A stretch of DNA of 64,000 bases from Flammeovirga sp. EKP202 (lineage in GTDB: Bacteria; Bacteroidota; Bacteroidia; Cytophagales; Flammeovirgaceae): the NCBI RefSeq assembly GCF_014534745.1, contig NZ_JACVVP010000005.1, forward strand, positions 166,451 through 230,450, written 5' to 3'. The notes beneath the pieces were generated by a model that had not been told where the DNA came from, did no database searches, and saw only the letters and a program-made list of their open reading frames with translations. The first letter of the stretch is position 1. The number at the start of each line of letters is the position of its first letter. The translations under genes were made by a program, and so were the position numbers. This document shows positions 37,364 to 46,784 of this stretch, in pieces.

Positions 37364-37843
37364 TTACATTAATGGGAGGGCATAAACATTAGCCGTTCGG
37401 TTATTTCTTACCCTCACATATTTTTCAATGATTGTATGGCTGACATTAAGTTCCTTTATCTCTTCCTTTCCTTCCTGAATAAGCGTATCTTTTAACACTT
37501 TGATTTTAAAAGTGAAATCATTGCCTTCCCAAGCTCTGTAGTTACAATATTCTAATTGTTCCTTGTACTGATTTCCACTTAAAGTATACGCTCCTCCACC
37601 TGCTACAAAATGTGCCAATGAATCTTTTGTGCCTTTTTGATCATCATGATTTAGGAAAGCAAAATGATCTTGATTAATTATCTTTATCATTCTTTTTCCA
37701 GTTAAATCTTGTTCTATTACCGTATCTTCTTTAATAGTAGTGGCTGATATCAGTTCCCAAGTACCTTGTATGTTTGGCGCTTGATGAACATCAATACACG
37801 AAACAAAAAGAAGGGTAAGAATAAGTAAGTAAAACGTTCTCAT
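37364..37843 (-). CDS. Lipocalin-like lipoprotein
   Basis: The 159-residue protein has a lipoprotein signal (MRTFYLLILTLLFVSC, Cys16) and then the lipocalin-like start IQGTWELISATTIKEDTVIE with an up-and-down strand pattern and a final HTIIEKYVRV. Small lipocalin-like lipoproteins bind hydrophobic ligands or stabilise the envelope; no specific ligand is visible. Single gene, convergent with the IPT/Kelch gene. Confidence 0.72.
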   Translation of the reverse strand: MRTFYLLILTLLFVSCIDVHQAPNIQGTWELISATTIKEDTVIEQDLTGKRMIKIINQDHFAFLNHDDQKGTKDSLAHFVAGGGAYTLSGNQYKEQLEYCNYRAWEGNDFTFKIKVLKDTLIQEGKEEIKELNVSHTIIEKYVRVRNNRTANVYALPLM

Positions 37844-37960
37844 GATTTTCTTTGTTGATCACTTAACAAATGTCATTAAAGTTTATTTAAAGTCATTATT
37901 ATTTCGACCAACAACACTGTTCAAGGTCCATAAGGTAAAATAGGCTTACTGAAAACGATA

Positions 37961-37995
37961 AAAAACAAAAAAAGAGAGACGAGTGTCTCTCTTTT
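37961..37995 (-). terminator. Terminator of the 44-residue ORF
   Basis: AAAAGAGAGAC-gagt-GTCTCTCTTTT (37,970-37,995) has a long T tract on the minus strand. It lies about 55 bases after the 44-residue ORF. Confidence 0.82.
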
Positions 37996-38047
37996 GTTAA
38001 GTAATAAGTTGTTTTAGGTTGCGATAGTAAAATAATGTAAGTGTTTT

Positions 38048-38182
38048 TTATTTCTTTTTAGAAATAGGACGTTTACTTTTATTATCTTTTTCTTGTGTTG
38101 TTTCTGACTCCTTCTTTGAGTCAAACAGATTCTTAGAGCCCCACTTTAGGGTACTCTCGCTAATAGCTAACGATGTTCTCAT
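38048..38182 (-). CDS. Possible small basic protein of 44 residues
   Basis: ATG 38,182 to TAA encodes MRTSLAISESTLKWGSKNLF, then a Lys/Glu/Asp-rich, probably disordered tail ending RPISKKK. No family is recognised. The strong minus-strand terminator just downstream shows a transcript ends here, which is the main support. Codon use is unremarkable. It could also be a non-coding RNA. Confidence 0.42.
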   Translation of the reverse strand: MRTSLAISESTLKWGSKNLFDSKKESETTQEKDNKSKRPISKKK

Positions 38183-38730
38183 GTCGGTGTAGGTTATTAA
38201 GGTTGATAATGGTCAAAGTTATATATTTTTTTGATATAAACACCATTGCAACCGGTTTAAATTCCTTAAAATCCGTGTTTTATGATGAAGGTTATCAAAC
38301 CGAAAAATCAAATAGTATTATACTGTTTTTAAATTGTACTCAGAGATCATGTAGTGAACGTTAATTTTTATTATCTGAGAAAAAGTTGAATTTAGTTACA
38401 GTTTTATCTAATGGAATCAAGGCTTTTTTATACAAAATTGGATGAAAAACACGAAGGGTTAAATGTTTAAATTGAAATTATTTTTCTTTTGATTGATAAA
38501 TTTCAATTAGGGAATAGCAGTAAGATTCCGCTTTATTTTTCTTTTGGAGTAGTGAGTTGAATTACATTAATTTTTTCCTGAAGATTAAATTTATACCCCC
38601 TCTATTCTGAGAATTATAGGATATACAGGTGGTAAAAGTACATGTCCTACTTTTGTCCATCGGCTATTTTCGGCTTCCTCAATACTAGCCTATAGGTTTG
38701 TTGCAAGTTTTACGATAAATCTATGATGAA
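38183..38730. other. Intergenic region before the GH3 gene, nothing recognised
   Basis: AT-rich, 548 bases between divergent transcripts. I see no convincing gene, hairpin or TAnnTTTG element. The promoter of the GH3 gene should be in the last part. Confidence 0.4.
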
Positions 38731-41310
38731 ATGAAAACATACAGCAGATTTTTTTATTTACTTCTATTTTTGGTAGCAACACTACCGCTTAAAGCACAGA
38801 CATGGAAAAACCCAAATGCTAAAGTGGAAGATAGAGTGCAGGACCTTTTGTCAAAAATGACATTGGAAGAAAAAATTAGTTATTGTGGTTCTAAGATTCC
38901 TGAAATGGAACGTTTGGGAATTCCAGCTTTTGAATGGTATGGAGAAGCATTACATGGTATTATTGCTTGGAATTGTACGCAGTTCCCTCAGAATATCGCA
39001 ATGGGAAGTACTTGGAACCCCGACTTGATGTACGATGTGGCTACAGCCATTTCTAATGAAGCGAGAGCCTTAAAAAATGCAGGAAAAAAAGAGGTGATGA
39101 TGTTTTCACCTACCGTAAATATGGCAAGAGATCCTCGTTGGGGGCGTAATGGTGAGTGTTACAGTGAAGACCCTTATTTAATGTCAGAAATGGCAAGAAT
39201 GTATGTAAGAGGTATGCAGGGTAACGATCCTAATTATGTGAAAACAGTGACTACGGTAAAGCATTACGTTGCAAATAATGTGGACAAGTACAGAGAGAAA
39301 ATTCATTCAAATATCAATAGAAAAGAATTATATGAATATTATTTCCCTGCTTACAAAACATGTATCGTAGATGAAGAAGCTACTGGTATTATGACGGCAT
39401 TAAACGGTTTAAATGGTATACCTTGTTCAGCACACAATTGGTTGGTCAATGGTGTATTACGTGAAGAGTGGGGTTTTGAAGGTTATGTAATTGCGGATTG
39501 GACTGCGGTTGAAGGGATAGAGACAAGAATGCATTATGCTAAATCTCAAGCCGAAGCTGCAGCTATGGCCATCAAAGCAGGTGTCGACCAAGAGTGTTAT
39601 AGAAATAAAACCAAATTGGCTCCAATGGTTTACGCTTTGGACGATGCAATCAAAGAAGGGTTGATGACTGAAGCTGACCTTGATGTTTCGGTAGGGAGAT
39701 TGTTGCGATTGAGATTTATGACGGGTGATTTTGATGACCCAGCTTTAAACCCTTATTCAAAGATTCCTTCTTCCGTATTAGAATGTGAGGACCATAAGAA
39801 AATTGCTTTAAGGGCAGCAGAAGAAGCGATTGTACTTTTGAAAAATGATAACGCTTTACCTCTTCAAAAGTCTTCAGACAAATTAGCCGTAATTGGACCT
39901 TTTGCCAACAGATGTTGGATGGGCATTTATTCGGGTCACCCTAAAAGTAAAGTATCCCCTTTAGACGGCATTCAAAAATACTTAGGGTCTGAGGTAGCTT
40001 ATGCTGAAGGTTGTAGTGTTACGGGCGACAAGTCAGATAAGGAAAAAATTAAAGAAGCAGTGGCTGTGGCTAAAACTTCTGACAAAGTGATCTTGATCGT
40101 AGGTAATGATGAAGCGACTTCAACTGAAAATGTAGATAGAAAATCCTTGAAGTTACCTGGCAAACAACACGAATTGATCCAAGCAGTAAAAGAAGTGAAC
40201 GATAATGTGATTTTGGTATTAGTGCCAAGTGGACCAACCGCTATTGAGTGGGAACAGGAAAACCTTTCTGGGATTGTTTGTGCATGGCCTAACGGTCAAG
40301 AACAAGGTACAGCTTTAGCCAATGTATTATTTGGAGATGTAAACCCAAGTGGTAAACTGAATTCAACTTGGTATACGTCCGATAAAGATCTTCCTGATTT
40401 TCATGATTATTCAATTCAATCGGGTAGAACATATATGTATTACAAAGGAGAACCTTTATATCCGTTTGGGTATGGCCTAAGTTACACTGATTTCGAAATC
40501 AAAAATATGAAATTGAATCATAAAAAACTTTCGGTTGATGGTAGACTAACAGTGAGTGTTGATGTTGAAAATACAGGTGGTCAAGAAGGGAAAGAGGTTG
40601 TTCAAGTATACATTCGTGATTTGAAATCTACTCAGAAGACAGCTCAAAAAGCTTTGAAAGGATTCAAAAAAGTGACATTAGAAAAAGGAAAATCTACTAA
40701 TATCAATATTATAGTGCCTTATGAAGCCTTCTCTTATTATGATACTACGCAAAATGAGTATATGGTAGAGGCAGGAAAGTTTGAAATTATGGTAGGTAAT
40801 GCAAGTGATAATATTGTACAGAAGAAAACTGTCTTTGTGGAAGGCGGTGTTATCAAACCTCGAAAAGTAGGACAGAAAAGTGCTTATTATGTGTCTTCTG
40901 ATCCTAATCGTTTCAAGAAATGGGATGATTTATATGAAGATACTTCATTCTTGTATGCGAAAGGTTCAAAAAGTAAGAAGGCAAGCGGTATTGTTTTCAA
41001 AACCGTATTTAATGACCCAGGTTTTTATGTGAATACTTGGGATGCCGAAGTAAACTATGAGTTGGTGAGTGAAGTTGCAAATATTGAATTACAGATGTTA
41101 TCCAATCCTATTGGTACCTATAAGCTTAAAAAGTCAAAAGGAGTGAATTCATCTTTTTCAATTAAAATTCCTATTCCTCCAGAATATGGTAAAGAAGTGA
41201 CTTTAAATGCCATTCCTCAACAAGGAAATGTTAAGATTAAATCCATCAAAATAATTCCTCCAAAAGGAAACAAACCGTACTTGATTTACCCTGCTAAAGT
41301 GGTTAAATAG
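38731..41310 (+). CDS. GH3 beta-glycosidase (beta-xylosidase/beta-glucosidase type), secreted
   Basis: The 859-residue enzyme removes terminal beta-linked sugars by a retaining mechanism. After the signal peptide (LLLFLVATLPLKA) come the GH3 N-terminal barrel (RVQDLLSKMTLEEKISYCGS, EWYGEALHGIIAWNCTQFPQ, SPTVNMARDPRWGRNGECYS, TVKHYVAN), with the nucleophile Asp in GYVIADWTAVEG (about D256); the alpha/beta sandwich with the acid/base loop (RAAEEAIVLLKNDNALPL); a fibronectin type III-like domain; and a C-terminal beta domain from about residue 710. The sequence around the active site resembles plant- and Bacteroides-type xylosidase GH3s more than glucosidases. Single gene with its own terminator. 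Confidence 0.95.
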   Translation: MKTYSRFFYLLLFLVATLPLKAQTWKNPNAKVEDRVQDLLSKMTLEEKISYCGSKIPEMERLGIPAFEWYGEALHGIIAWNCTQFPQNIAMGSTWNPDLMYDVATAISNEARALKNAGKKEVMMFSPTVNMARDPRWGRNGECYSEDPYLMSEMARMYVRGMQGNDPNYVKTVTTVKHYVANNVDKYREKIHSNINRKELYEYYFPAYKTCIVDEEATGIMTALNGLNGIPCSAHNWLVNGVLREEWGFEGYVIADWTAVEGIETRMHYAKSQAEAAAMAIKAGVDQECYRNKTKLAPMVYALDDAIKEGLMTEADLDVSVGRLLRLRFMTGDFDDPALNPYSKIPSSVLECEDHKKIALRAAEEAIVLLKNDNALPLQKSSDKLAVIGPFANRCWMGIYSGHPKSKVSPLDGIQKYLGSEVAYAEGCSVTGDKSDKEKIKEAVAVAKTSDKVILIVGNDEATSTENVDRKSLKLPGKQHELIQAVKEVNDNVILVLVPSGPTAIEWEQENLSGIVCAWPNGQEQGTALANVLFGDVNPSGKLNSTWYTSDKDLPDFHDYSIQSGRTYMYYKGEPLYPFGYGLSYTDFEIKNMKLNHKKLSVDGRLTVSVDVENTGGQEGKEVVQVYIRDLKSTQKTAQKALKGFKKVTLEKGKSTNINIIVPYEAFSYYDTTQNEYMVEAGKFEIMVGNASDNIVQKKTVFVEGGVIKPRKVGQKSAYYVSSDPNRFKKWDDLYEDTSFLYAKGSKSKKASGIVFKTVFNDPGFYVNTWDAEVNYELVSEVANIELQMLSNPIGTYKLKKSKGVNSSFSIKIPIPPEYGKEVTLNAIPQQGNVKIKSIKIIPPKGNKPYLIYPAKVVK

Positions 41311-41334
41311 TAGTGAGGAGTTTACTTTTAATTA

Positions 41335-41378
41335 CTGCTATGTTTTAATTGTAGAAATTAAAGCATAGCAGTTTTTTT
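41335..41378 (+). terminator. Terminator of the GH3 gene
   Basis: CTGCTATG / CATAGCAG encloses an inner TTTAATT / AATTAAA stem and is followed by seven T. Confidence 0.87.
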
Positions 41379-41446
41379 ATTGGGAATAATTGTAGTGAGA
41401 TAAAGGCTAATACTTCGTTAACTAAGTTTTTGAATATTTATGGTTG

Positions 41447-41515
41447 TTAGAAATCAAGAGATTTTTGATGATTTTTAGAACACGAATGATGTTATCACTT
41501 AACATTTGCGTCAGT
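41447..41515 (+). repeat. Dispersed two-hairpin repeat, single arm
   Basis: TTAGAAATCAAGAGATTTTT is followed by GATGATTTTTAGAACACGAA and CACTTAACATTTGCGTC. Hairpin 1 is AAATC-aaga-GATTT; hairpin 2 pairs CGAATG with CATTTG. It lies between the GH3 terminator and the kptA stop. Same family as 34,959-35,022 and 52,656-52,800. Confidence 0.7.
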
Positions 41516-41552
41516 TGTCCTTCCTTCGACATTGAAGGGAAAAGCGTTAAGT

Positions 41553-42107
41553 TTAATCGATTTGCTTCAAAAAGTGAAAGGGAACGGTATCAGTTAACCA
41601 TACATTATTTTCACTCTTAAAAAACAAAACTCCCCTTTCCATCATTTCTTGAGTATTGACTTCAAAAATGATCAACTTTCCATGGCGTTGCCCTACACTA
41701 CGTGCTGTTTCAATATCGGCACTCAAATGCACATGATGTCGATTTTTCTTGATGAGGCCTTTCTCTTTGATGCTGTTCAAAAATTTCTCAGCGGTCCCGT
41801 GGTAGAGAATGCTTGGAGGTGTAATAGGTTGAAGGTTTAAATCTACATTTACAGAATGTCCTTGATTTGCTCGGATCTTAGTTTTATCCTCATTGAAGGC
41901 AAACCTTTTTTTGTTATTGTTCTTTACTAAAAATTCTAATTCTTGAAAGGTGATGGGATGTTGAAAAGCATCAAGTTGCTTCATAAGAACCTCTACGTCT
42001 GTCCATCCATTTTCATCTAATGTAATAGCAATAGTTTGTGGTTTATGCCTCAAAACAAGGCTGAGAAATTTACTGGTTCTTTTTAATTTTTTTTCGTCTG
42101 TAAACAT
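41553..42107 (-). CDS. kptA: RNA 2'-phosphotransferase (Tpt1/KptA)
   Basis: The 184-residue enzyme transfers an internal RNA 2'-phosphate to NAD+, giving ADP-ribose 1''-2''-cyclic phosphate. Family motifs are all present: KFLSLVLRHKPQTI (R20, H21), the KIRANQGHS block (R79 to S85), LYHGT near 101, and HHVHLSADIETARSVGQRHG (R136, R141) with GVLFFKSENNVWLT near the end. Length matches bacterial KptA. In bacteria the natural RNA substrate is unclear. It lies alone between a repeat element and the NrtS-like gene, which is divergent. Confidence 0.95.
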   Translation of the reverse strand: MFTDEKKLKRTSKFLSLVLRHKPQTIAITLDENGWTDVEVLMKQLDAFQHPITFQELEFLVKNNNKKRFAFNEDKTKIRANQGHSVNVDLNLQPITPPSILYHGTAEKFLNSIKEKGLIKKNRHHVHLSADIETARSVGQRHGKLIIFEVNTQEMMERGVLFFKSENNVWLTDTVPFHFLKQID

Positions 42108-42231
42108 TTTATTGGAGTTGAATTAGTTCTTTTTTAATTGATGTGAGAGATTAAAACCATTTTTTATTGGAAAAATACAAAACAATTTGGTCTTTGAAGA
42201 ATTACTTCAATTGAATCGTAAAAAAGTAAAG

Positions 42232-42471
42232 ATGATTTTTAAAATAATACTTTCAAAACAGGTGGTATATACAGCGTTGAAACTGTCTCTACTTGTAGGT
42301 ACCCTACTGGCGTTTATAAACCATGGAGCTGATATTATTGATAATACGTTGAGCAATCGGCAAGTGATTCAAATTTTGACGACTTACTTAGTTCCTTATG
42401 CAGTATCTACCTACTCTTCGGTAAGGGTGATTATTGCTAATCAACCCAAGATTGAGAAAGCAGAGAAGTAG
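42232..42471 (+). CDS. NrtS-like small membrane protein
   Basis: The 79-residue protein has two hydrophobic segments (ALKLSLLVGTLLAFINHGAD and QILTTYLVPYAVSTYSSVRV). The phrase GTLLAFINHGADI and the closing YAVSTYSSVRVI are typical of NrtS, a two-helix protein proposed to act in nitrate/nitrite transport. No other nitrogen genes are nearby. ATG 42,232 is chosen over an in-frame TTG at 42,187 because the first helix follows naturally. Confidence 0.8.
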   Translation: MIFKIILSKQVVYTALKLSLLVGTLLAFINHGADIIDNTLSNRQVIQILTTYLVPYAVSTYSSVRVIIANQPKIEKAEK

Positions 42472-42587
42472 GTGTGTGAAATGCTGTTATAAACGAGCTT
42501 TATCAAAATAGTCTGTCTTTAGAATAAATCAGATGAATATGTGATGGGGAAGAACCGGAAATCTGAAATGCTATGTCTTTGCCCTGT

Positions 42588-42749
42588 TTATTTCAAGGCC
42601 ATTTTTTCAAATTTCAATCTATTGATAAAACCTAAAGCCATTAATTCATTATTAAAAGACTTGATGCATTGCTCATTTTCATAAACAAACACTTTTCCGT
42701 TTTCGTGCTTTAGTTCTAATGCTGGTTTACTTGGTTTTCTTTCTCTCAT
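42588..42749 (-). CDS. Hypothetical protein of 53 residues
   Basis: ATG 42,749 to TAA encodes MRERKPSKPALELKHENGKV, then FVYENEQCIKSFNNELMALG and a final helix FINRLKFEKMALK. The strand-turn-strand-helix pattern looks like a compact folded domain. No family is recognised. It is convergent with the NrtS-like gene. Confidence 0.6.
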   Translation of the reverse strand: MRERKPSKPALELKHENGKVFVYENEQCIKSFNNELMALGFINRLKFEKMALK

Positions 42750-43239
42750 GAATTATATATTTTTAATTCTTAGATTCAAAAAATTAGTTTCACTTCATTT
42801 CTATCGACACTAATGTAATGAATATAGTTCCAAAAGTACTTAGGTGTGTCGTTAATGAATCCTTCTTCGTGAGTGAATTTACTCAATTATTTCATATAAT
42901 TTATACAAATAGTTATAGAAGTGGTGTAATGTCACTCTTTTTTATTCCTCATTTACAAAAGCTATCCTTTTTTATGATTTCTCGATGTCTACTTTTTCAA
43001 AAGATAACATTTTGTCACTACTGAAAGCTTTCTCAGGGTGAATTGAATTAACACATTAAAAAAGACATCATTTAAACCCTTTTTCTTTCAAATAGACCTC
43101 TTTATTATAATTTATCTTAATTACCTTTGACCGTAGCAAAATTGAGACAGTAAACGATAAATAGATGTACTACTTAAAATAGAAATTTAGAGTTTACTAC
43201 TAAAAGTTATTTTTCTAACAATTATCAAACTATCTAATA
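42750..43239. other. Intergenic region with promoter of the beta-barrel receptor gene
   Basis: A TAnnTTTG element, TACCTTTG, lies at 43,122-43,129 about 110 bases before the receptor ATG; a matching TTTG upstream is not clear. Nothing else is recognised in these 490 bases. An open frame at 42,818-43,024 has no protein-like character. Confidence 0.4.
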
Positions 43240-45837
43240 ATGAAACTAATCACTCAAGCAGTGAGAACAATGGTCATGTGTGTGACTATGACTCTTATCT
43301 CTTCATCATTGCTTTTTGCACAGAACCGCATTACAGGTAAAGTGCAGGAAGCGAGCAGCAAAGCACCTATCGAATATGCTACCGTAGCATTATACAATGA
43401 GGCAGACAATAGCCTAATTACAGGTGTGGTAACCGATGCTAAAGGAGAGTTTAATCTATCAAAACTAAAAAAAGGAAACTATAAGCTGACAGTTGCATTT
43501 ATGGGTTTCCAAACTTTTTCTAAGAGCGGAATTGAATTGAAAGGGAGTAGTGTAAACTTGGGAACTATCGCCCTTCAAGAAGACAACCAAATGCTTCAGG
43601 AAATTGAAGTAAAAGGAGAACAGTTAACAGCTGTGACAAAAGTAGATCGTCAGGTGTATGACGCTACTAAATTTGAAGCGGCAGCAGGTGGTACAGCCAC
43701 TGATGTATTAAAAAATATGCCTTCAGTGAGTATTAATGCAGAAGGTGATTTATCAGTGAGAGGATCTTCTGGTTTTGTAGTTTTATTAAATGGCAAGCCA
43801 GTGCAGTCGGACGCTGCAACGATCTTGAATCAATTGCCTGCTAATGCAGTCAAAAATGTAGAGGTGATTACGGCTCCTTCAGCCAAGTATGACTCTGAAG
43901 GTAAAGCGGGTATTATCAATATCATCACTACCAAAGGTGCATCAGACAACCTTTATGCTCAAGTGAATGTGAGATATGGTTTACCGGCCATTGAAAATTA
44001 TGATAATGGTAAAAATCCACTGCGTTATGGTGGCGACTTCACGATTGCACAGCAAAAAAATAAGCTGAACTGGGCCTTGGGAGCATCTTACCAAAGAAAT
44101 GATAAATCGGGTAGAAGAGAAGGTGATGTTTGGACACAGATCGATGATGATCCAAAGTTTATGTTCCCTTCAGATGGTGAGCGTTCTTATGTAGAGGAAA
44201 ACTATTCTGCTAATCTTTCATTGGGTTATCAAGCTACAGAAAATACGAGCTTCAACTTTGCAGCAATGGGTGGTATCAGAGACAAAACGCGTTTGGCAGA
44301 TATCTATTATAATGATAACCGTTTTGCAGATCAAGACCAATCGGAAGCATTCAAATATTACAATCACAACTCAAGAAACAGACAATCGGATTTCTTTGTT
44401 TCGAGTTTTGATTTTAATCACAAATTTACAAACGCTTCAAAGCTTTCAGCATCGGTTTTATATGAATATACACTTTTAGGTGGGCCTACTTTCAATGATA
44501 ACCAAAGACATGGGTTTACTACTCCAGTAGAAGAACAATATTACTATCTGAAGGAAAGAAATACGAATGAAAATCCGCTTCATGGTTTTAGAGCCAATAT
44601 TGACTACAGCTTTAAACCTTCAAAATTAGGACAGTTTGAAGTAGGATATCAATTCAGAACATTAGACCATACAGGTGATTTCTATTATGAAAGAGAGCAG
44701 TTACAAGATGGTAAGCCAACGGGAAATTGGGAGATTGTAGATAATTATTCTTCCAACTTAAACCTCCAAAGACAAATCCACTCTGCTTATGGTCAATTAT
44801 CAGGTGAGAAAGGAGCATGGACTTATGGAGCCGGTTTAAGAGCAGAATACATGGATCGTCAAGTTGATTTCTTAGGTTATGAAAATGGTGAGTTGATGCC
44901 TGAGAGCCAAAGAGAGGTGAAGAACTATGATTACTTCAAATTGTTCCCTTCTGCCAATTTACAATACCAAGTAACAGACGGTTTTGCATTGAAAACGGCT
45001 TACTCAAAGCGTGTACAGAGAACGACTACTTTCAAAATGAATCCTTTCAAAGAGAAAGAACACTCGGAAACGTTGGAGCAAGGTGATGCAGACTTATTAC
45101 CAGAATTTATTGATTTGGTCGAGCTAGGAGCGGTACAAGAGATTGGTGATCATACTATTTTTGCTACAGCTTACTTCAGAAATACAGAAAACTTAATCAA
45201 CAGAACAAACACTTTTGATAGTGACTCTGTATTGAACCGTATTTATACGAATGTAGGTAATTCAAAAGTCTTTGGTTTTGAACTAGGAACTTCATTAAAG
45301 TTAACCGATTGGTGGGACTTCTATGCGGGTGGTAACGTTTATCATCAACATATCACAGGTCAGTTTGATTATGATGATACAGACCGTGATTGGACTATTT
45401 CAATTCCTGTAGATACTAAAGCATGGCAGTACAGCTTCAACATCAATACGAACTTCCAAATCACGAAAACTTTATCTACTAACTTTGCCTTTAATTACTT
45501 ATCTGAAAGGATTACGGCACAAGGTGAGGATTCAAGATTCTACAGCCCTAATTTATCAATCAAGAAAACGTTCTTGGATAACCGTTTGGCGGTGAATTTC
45601 CAATGGTTGAACATGGACATGGGATTATTGAATACCAACGAGCAACGCATCACAACAAGAGGGGATCATACCGCTTTTGATAAAGCAACTGGGCAACCTC
45701 AAAGACAACAATTCTACACGACAACAAACTACGTATATGAAGTGGATCAATTGATGATCAACGTTACGTATAATTTCAACAGCTTGAAGAACAAGTCGAA
45801 GAAAGTGAAGTCTGAATTCGGTGCGAAAGAATTCTAG
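43240..45837 (+). CDS. TonB-dependent-receptor-like outer-membrane beta-barrel protein
   Basis: The 865-residue protein has a signal peptide (..MTLISSSLLFAQ), a carboxypeptidase-regulatory-like domain (ITGKVQEASSKAPIEYATVA, residues about 29-115), a TonB-receptor plug (TATDVLKNMPSVSINAEGDL, SVRGSSGFVVLLNGKPVQSD, EVITAPSAKYDSEGKAGIIN) and then a long beta-barrel of the outer-membrane-barrel-3 type ending NVTYNFNSLKNKSKKVK. Such receptors lack a SusD partner and take up peptides, siderophores or small molecules; no substrate clue is present. Single gene, with hairpins and a terminator downstream. Confidence 0.9.
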   Translation: MKLITQAVRTMVMCVTMTLISSSLLFAQNRITGKVQEASSKAPIEYATVALYNEADNSLITGVVTDAKGEFNLSKLKKGNYKLTVAFMGFQTFSKSGIELKGSSVNLGTIALQEDNQMLQEIEVKGEQLTAVTKVDRQVYDATKFEAAAGGTATDVLKNMPSVSINAEGDLSVRGSSGFVVLLNGKPVQSDAATILNQLPANAVKNVEVITAPSAKYDSEGKAGIINIITTKGASDNLYAQVNVRYGLPAIENYDNGKNPLRYGGDFTIAQQKNKLNWALGASYQRNDKSGRREGDVWTQIDDDPKFMFPSDGERSYVEENYSANLSLGYQATENTSFNFAAMGGIRDKTRLADIYYNDNRFADQDQSEAFKYYNHNSRNRQSDFFVSSFDFNHKFTNASKLSASVLYEYTLLGGPTFNDNQRHGFTTPVEEQYYYLKERNTNENPLHGFRANIDYSFKPSKLGQFEVGYQFRTLDHTGDFYYEREQLQDGKPTGNWEIVDNYSSNLNLQRQIHSAYGQLSGEKGAWTYGAGLRAEYMDRQVDFLGYENGELMPESQREVKNYDYFKLFPSANLQYQVTDGFALKTAYSKRVQRTTTFKMNPFKEKEHSETLEQGDADLLPEFIDLVELGAVQEIGDHTIFATAYFRNTENLINRTNTFDSDSVLNRIYTNVGNSKVFGFELGTSLKLTDWWDFYAGGNVYHQHITGQFDYDDTDRDWTISIPVDTKAWQYSFNINTNFQITKTLSTNFAFNYLSERITAQGEDSRFYSPNLSIKKTFLDNRLAVNFQWLNMDMGLLNTNEQRITTRGDHTAFDKATGQPQRQQFYTTTNYVYEVDQLMINVTYNFNSLKNKSKKVKSEFGAKEF

Positions 45838-45908
45838 TTTTAATTAAGAGTTAAGAATGAAGAATTAAGAATGGTGTTGTGGATATCGTCTTAGTTTAGA
45901 ATTCCCCC

Positions 45909-45938
45909 CGTAGAGATCGCATTCATGCTATCTCCACG
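45909..45938. repeat. Short hairpin element
   Basis: CGTAGAGAT-cgcattcatgct-ATCTCCACG pairs at eight of nine positions. It lies between the receptor stop and its terminator. Role unknown; may be another REP-like unit. Confidence 0.4.
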
Positions 45939-45948
45939 AACCATAAGC

Positions 45949-45985
45949 AAAAACCTCTTTGGTCACTACGACTGAAGAGGTTTTT
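45949..45985. terminator. Bidirectional terminator after the receptor gene
   Basis: AAAAACCTCTT / AAGAGGTTTTT has A- and T-tracts on both sides. It separates the receptor gene from the convergent sigma-factor gene. Confidence 0.85.
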
Positions 45986-46028
45986 ATATTTATGTATTGA
46001 ACAGTAAAATGTTTTAAAGTGACACAGT

Positions 46029-46053
46029 GGACGTTGCAATGCAACATCCCTAC
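46029..46053. repeat. REP-like palindrome, copy 1
   Basis: GGACGTTGCAATGCAACATCCC contains GTTGC-AAT-GCAAC with extended GGA/TCC pairing. It lies 11 bases from the end of the sigma gene. A related copy is at 62,001-62,024. Confidence 0.55.
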
Positions 46054-46063
46054 AAAATATAAT

Positions 46064-46618
46064 TTAAACTACCACCGCCCTCAACTTCTTCCTCAAATGT
46101 GCCAAAGCCTGCCCAATTTGTTTCTCGACGGTTTTGGGAGAAATCTCTAAAAGTTCAGCAATCTCTTTATAAGTAAGCCCATCATTCCTACTCATTCGGA
46201 AGGCATTTTGGCAGGCAGGGGGTAACTCATTGGTAAGTTTTTCAATGTAGGAAGAGAGGTCTTCTGCTTCCAAATCCAGTTCGGTATTCTCTTCAAATGG
46301 TTGGTTCTGTTCAAACTCAAAATAATCAGAACCTTCACCCTCATAACGTTGTTTTGCGGAGTTTTTAAAATTAAGAACAGCGTTTTTGACACTACGGAAG
46401 CAATAACCTTTTAATGATCCTTCGATTTCAATTTTTTCTTTGTTTTCCCACAGTTTAAAAAATACCTGACTGATGATATCCTCACCATCAGAATGAGTGA
46501 CACCTAAGTGATGAGTATAGAGTAATAGGTTGTCATAAAGCTCTAAATATAAAGCTTTGAATTGATGAACATCCCCATTTTGAATTAGTCGCCAAGTATT
46601 ATTGTTTTCGTCTCCCAT
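46064..46618 (-). CDS. ECF-type RNA polymerase sigma factor
   Basis: The 184-residue protein has the two ECF domains. Region 2 is seen in HSDGEDIISQVFFKLWENKE, and region 4 in PPACQNAFRMSRNDGLTYKE with the helix-turn-helix IAELLEISPKTVEKQIGQAL. ECF factors recruit polymerase to target promoters when released from their anti-sigma factor. The gene diverges from the FecR-type anti-sigma gene, with susC and susD after it: the standard regulatory arrangement for SusCD loci in Bacteroidota. The 166-base gap should hold both promoters. Confidence 0.93.
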   Translation of the reverse strand: MGDENNNTWRLIQNGDVHQFKALYLELYDNLLLYTHHLGVTHSDGEDIISQVFFKLWENKEKIEIEGSLKGYCFRSVKNAVLNFKNSAKQRYEGEGSDYFEFEQNQPFEENTELDLEAEDLSSYIEKLTNELPPACQNAFRMSRNDGLTYKEIAELLEISPKTVEKQIGQALAHLRKKLRAVVV

Positions 46619-46784
46619 AGCAATACAAAACTACAATTTCATACCCTGCTCAGCGTTATAGCAATTTTAAATTTTGTATTAACGACTGTAAATATTGTGA
46701 ACCTTGTGTTACATAATTTATCAAAACATTAATTCAAAAAAATCTATGGGGGTACCCAATATTCGACTTTGTCTTTACTTATGA

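Noticed and set aside
38173..38364. Plus-strand open frame of 63 codons
   Set aside because: Overlaps the start of the 44-residue minus-strand ORF and lacks a natural start or domain.
42818..43024. Plus-strand open frame of 68 codons
   Set aside because: Composition is not protein-like, it has no terminator or partner gene, and it lies in the receptor promoter gap.
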